A DNA stretch of 25,580 bases from Snodgrassella alvi_G (GTDB lineage Bacteria > Pseudomonadota > Gammaproteobacteria > Burkholderiales > Neisseriaceae), in NCBI GenBank assembly GCA_946478525.1, contig CAMLCH010000036.1, positions 1 through 25,580 of the forward strand. Reading direction: 5' to 3'. Shown in pieces: positions 23,212-25,580 of this stretch (position 1 is the first letter of the stretch; each line of letters opens with the position of its first letter). Position numbers and translations under genes: made by a program. Under the pieces are notes generated by a model that saw nothing but the letters and a program-made list of their open reading frames with translations, ran no database searches and was not told the origin of the DNA.

Positions 23212-24093
23212 TTAGAAGCCCGGTATCCAACCATGCAACATCGAACCATAAAATAGAAACCAAATAGCTGCCACAGCCAAGACAATTCCTGCTGCATTAA
23301 GTCCATTGATTCTTTCTTTAAAAAATATACAACCCACTACGGTAGCCAGTGAAATCACACCCAGATTCATACCAGCAAATACCAGTGAAGGATTATTTTG
23401 CATATGCTGGTGCGCTTTAATATAAAACAGGATATTTCCGAAATTCAGACTACCCAGAATTAGTCCAGCCAGAATACTGGCTGCATTCCAGCGTGTTTTG
23501 CGCAGGCAAAGATAAATCATGATAAAAATTGCCGCCAACACAAAAGTAACAAACAAGGTAGGCGCAAACTCCTGACCAGCTTTTGCCATTTGTTTAAAGA
23601 GAATATCAACCACCCCGCAGCACAACCAAACGCCGAAGAGATAACCCATATTTTTAAATGAGCTGCCCGATTTACCTTTAGCACCGTCATTTTTATAAAG
23701 CAAACCAAACAAGGCCAGCAAAGCCAGCGCTATACCAACAATTTTATTAACACCCAACTGTTCATTAAAAATAACGTACGACGCCAATATGGGCAGAAAT
23801 AAAGATAGTCGTTGCGCGGCATCGGTCTTAATCATGCCGACTTGTTCAACAGCTTTACCTAACACAATAAATCCTGCCGGCAACCCCATCCCCAGTGCCA
23901 AAAAAAGCAACCAATGGTGCGTCTGTATTTGCCAGTTAAGTAGTTTAGGTTGCAGAAAAATCCAACTACAAACCGCCGCCACCGGATAACTAACTGCAAT
24001 TGCCTGTGGAATTTCTACCCCGTTTCTACGTGCCAGTTTAAGCAGTACCGATACAGAAACACTACAAATAATACTAAAAACTAAAAAATACAT
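23212..24093 (-). CDS. EamA/DMT-family membrane transporter
   Basis: A 293-residue inner-membrane protein with about ten hydrophobic segments, arranged as two EamA repeats. The first (~1-130) ends with LSLFLPILASYVIFNEQL and GIALALLALFGLL; the second (~150-283) ends with ISLATVVGCIFFKERI and GIVLAVAAIWFLF. Family members export or import metabolites such as amino acids and nucleosides, and the substrate is unknown. It lies 31 bases downstream of the DUF1289 gene and is probably co-transcribed with it. It ends at the shared terminator with prfA. Confidence 0.9.
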   Translation of the reverse strand: MYFLVFSIICSVSVSVLLKLARRNGVEIPQAIAVSYPVAAVCSWIFLQPKLLNWQIQTHHWLLFLALGMGLPAGFIVLGKAVEQVGMIKTDAAQRLSLFLPILASYVIFNEQLGVNKIVGIALALLALFGLLYKNDGAKGKSGSSFKNMGYLFGVWLCCGVVDILFKQMAKAGQEFAPTLFVTFVLAAIFIMIYLCLRKTRWNAASILAGLILGSLNFGNILFYIKAHQHMQNNPSLVFAGMNLGVISLATVVGCIFFKERINGLNAAGIVLAVAAIWFLFYGSMLHGWIPGF

Positions 24094-24124
24094 ATTAACA
24101 ACTCTATCAAAGTGTACAAATTAC

Positions 24125-24388
24125 TTAATTGAAATCAAAATCATTTTGCTGCCATGCTGTTTTTACCGTAGCTTCATCTTGACTTCTTGATTGTTGCGAC
24201 ATTTGTGTTAATTTTATCCTGCGTAATCGGCACAAGTTCAGAACATAACGTTTCTGAGTATCAGACATACGTAACCACAACAGGCGTTCTTCGCGGCTGC
24301 GTAAACAGCCTTTACAATAGCCACGGTAATTGCTTTCGCACACCCCACGGCAAGGGTTAGGAATCTTAAAAAATTCTAATTGTTCCAT
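24125..24388 (-). CDS. DUF1289 small cysteine-rich protein
   Basis: An 87-residue protein with the DUF1289 pattern: PCRGVCESNYRGYCKGCLRSREERLLWLRMSDTQ, with four conserved cysteines that could bind a metal, then Trp and the MSD motif. The Arg-rich helix RYVLNLCRLRRIKL follows. The ~20-residue C-terminal tail is polar and variable. Function is unknown. It is usually a small gene beside unrelated housekeeping genes; here it leads the EamA transporter. Confidence 0.88.
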   Translation of the reverse strand: MEQLEFFKIPNPCRGVCESNYRGYCKGCLRSREERLLWLRMSDTQKRYVLNLCRLRRIKLTQMSQQSRSQDEATVKTAWQQNDFDFN

Positions 24389-24679
24389 CTGCCATTACCA
24401 GCTTAATATGACATTTTTGATTTTTTAAAAAAATTTGTCAATAATAGGAATATGAGTTTTGTTTAATACTATTTTTTTAAGGTTTTGTTCTAATCCTAGT
24501 TTATTAACCAGTTTTTCAAATTTATTTAGATTCATATCAATGTAGAATTTTTTAATATTGACTATTTCTCATTACATCAGATTTTTCCCAATTATTAATC
24601 CAGTTATGTAACTATCCCCTAAAATAGTACAGCAAGAAAGTAGAAAATTCTCTATGATATTTTTAAGGAGAATTTCAAT
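24389..24679. other. AT-rich junction between DUF1289 gene and the insertion sequence
   Basis: 291 bases. The left part contains a short minus-strand frame (24425-24535, 36 codons, no ribosome site) that looks like a remnant. The right part (from about 24607, TGTAACTATCCCCTAAAA) is the probable left end of the IS. AAGGAG at 24665-24670 is the orfA ribosome site. The IS boundary is not proven because the right inverted repeat is outside the window. Confidence 0.4.
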
Positions 24680-24937
24680 ATGAAAAAATTTTCAGAGCAT
24701 CAAATTGTATCTATTTTAAAAGAAGCTGAAGTTGGCATCTCTATCAAAGAGCTTTGCCGTAAATATGGTATGGCAGTTTCTACTTTTTATAAATGGCGGG
24801 ATAAATATGGCGGTATGCAATCTTCGGATATTAAGCGCTTAAAACACTTAGAAGCTGAAAATCGTAAACTCAAACAAATGTATGCCGAATTAAGCTTAAC
24901 CTCTCAGCTTCAGCAAGAAATAATAAAAAAGCTATAG
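24680..24937 (+). CDS. IS3-family transposase OrfA
   Basis: An 85-residue DNA-binding protein that recognises the element ends. It has the helix-turn-helix EHQIVSILKEAEVGISIKEL, then CRKYGMAVSTFYKWRDKYGG, and a leucine-zipper-like helix (LKHLEAENRKLKQMYAELSL) used for oligomerisation. Length and sequence are intact for the family. The ribosome site AAGGAG lies 9 nt before the ATG. It overlaps orfB by one base in the -1 frame. Confidence 0.92.
   Translation: MKKFSEHQIVSILKEAEVGISIKELCRKYGMAVSTFYKWRDKYGGMQSSDIKRLKHLEAENRKLKQMYAELSLTSQLQQEIIKKL
24925..24931 (+). other. Slippery heptamer for -1 programmed frameshifting
   Basis: A AAA AAG lies in the orfA zero frame two codons before its stop. 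This is the classical IS3-family site that joins OrfA to OrfB as the transposase OrfAB. Slippage would continue in the orfB frame through Ala-Ile-Val-Pro-Thr. The site survives although orfB is broken. Confidence 0.8.
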
Positions 24938-25580
24938 TGCCGACGTCAGTTCGTAAGTGTTGGGCACAAACATTTCAGTCACAATACTGTGTAACAATTA
25001 AAATGAGTTGCACCATTGTGAATTTAAGTCGCTGTGCTTACTACTACCAACCTAAATCGGCAGATGACTCTATGATTATTTCGTTACTCAAGTCAATAAC
25101 AGACAAGCATTTACGTTGGGGATTTCCTAAGTGTTTTCATCGAATTAGGAAACTGGGATATAAATGGAATCATAAACGGGTTTATCGGGTTTATTGTCAA
25201 TTAAAACTCAATATTCGCTCTAAACGAAATAAACGATTACCCCAGCGTTACCCAGAACCATTATCAGTACCAAGCCGTCTGGGAAATGTTGGTTAATGAA
25301 TTTTATGAGTGACAATTCTGAAAACCATTGTCGATTGAGAACCTTTAATGTTATTGATGACTTTAATCGTGAGGCATTAGGCATCGATATTGCGGTCAGT
25401 TTATCAGCAGGTAGAATTACCCGTTATTTAGGCAGATTAGCTTAATATCACGGTTATCCACTAAAAATACGAGTTGATAAAGGCGCAGAATTTGCCGCCA
25501 ACAGATTCACAAACTGGACAAAATAACATGGAATAAGCATAGATTACATTAAACCTGGTAGTCCTTATCAAAACGGCTAT
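24937..25580 (+). pseudogene. IS3-family transposase OrfB, frameshifted and nonsense-mutated, partial
   Basis: The OrfB reading is open from the GTG at 24937 to a stop at 25294, ending after LPQRYPEPLSVPSRLGN. Homology continues in the -1 frame from TGT TGG at 25287 (FMSDNSENHCRLRTFNVIDD, then NREALGIDIAVSLSAGR), indicating a one-base loss near 25284-25287. That frame has stops TAA at 25443-25445 and 25524-25526. The first catalytic Asp, normally in a W-x-x-D-F context, is Asn in CWLMNFM. The second Asp is kept (IRVDKGAEF). The Glu lies beyond the window. It cannot make an active enzyme. Confidence 0.9.

Larger units (their letters stand above)
24607..25580 (+). mobile_element. IS3-family insertion sequence, decayed, right end beyond window
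   Basis: The orfA/orfB organisation, the -1 frame relation and the protein motifs identify an IS3-family element. The left end is placed tentatively at the TG at 24607, upstream of the orfA ribosome site; the exact terminal repeat cannot be fixed. The element is disabled by lesions in orfB. About 970 bases are visible, and IS3 elements are usually 1.2-1.5 kb, so only the 3' end is missing. Confidence 0.8.

Noticed and set aside
1..25580. Genome-typical DNA uptake sequences (GCCGTCTGAA)
   Set aside because: No exact copy was seen on either strand; only one near-match in the prs-rplY gap and scattered GTCTGAA fragments.

Overview
The window looks like a chromosomal segment of a low-GC member of the Neisseriaceae. 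The bee-gut genus Snodgrassella is my best guess, but no 16S gene or species marker is present. The evidence is the run of betaproteobacterial-type housekeeping genes (lolB-ispE-tRNA-Gln-prs-rplY, hemA, prfA, mutM, pdxH, thyA-folA, tpx) in AT-rich DNA. Genus-level placement is inference.

Layout. 51-1694 (minus): an accessory two-gene unit, a RadC-like JAB/JAMM protein followed by a PD-(D/E)xK/DUF5655 nuclease-like protein. 1861-4177: a LysR regulator divergent from a SotB-like MFS exporter. 4325-4519 (minus): a CsbD-like stress protein sharing a terminator with the exporter. 4907-7057 (plus): an isolated, very AT-rich gene encoding a tetratricopeptide-type repeat array fused to a DUF2971-like domain. 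This is the best candidate for an undescribed accessory or defence-type function. 7229-9631 (plus): dusA-thyA-folA, joining tRNA dihydrouridylation with thymidylate and folate metabolism. 9816-10316: tpx. 10374-10918: AT-rich DNA with no gene.

11029-14971 (minus) is the conserved envelope/isoprenoid/nucleotide block, transcribed in the order lolB, ispE, three tRNA-Gln genes, prs, rplY. Upstream of it, 15167-17977 (minus) encodes a 936-residue exported TPR protein in the position that lbcA occupies next to lolB in Pseudomonas. It carries a large internal duplication and has no lipobox. On the plus strand follow mutM and a PlsC-type acyltransferase (18322-19947), convergent with pdxH (19953-20594, minus). 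hemA and prfA follow (20772-23151, plus) and end in a perfect palindromic terminator shared with an EamA transporter and a DUF1289 protein (23212-24388, minus).

The right edge (about 24600 to the end) is a decayed IS3-family insertion sequence. orfA and an A6G slippery heptamer are intact, but orfB has a frameshift, two in-frame stops and a replaced first catalytic aspartate.

Most of the window is core genome. The accessory signals are at the left edge (RadC/DUF5655), at 4907-7057 (TPR-DUF2971), inside the LbcA-like gene, and at the right edge (IS remnant).
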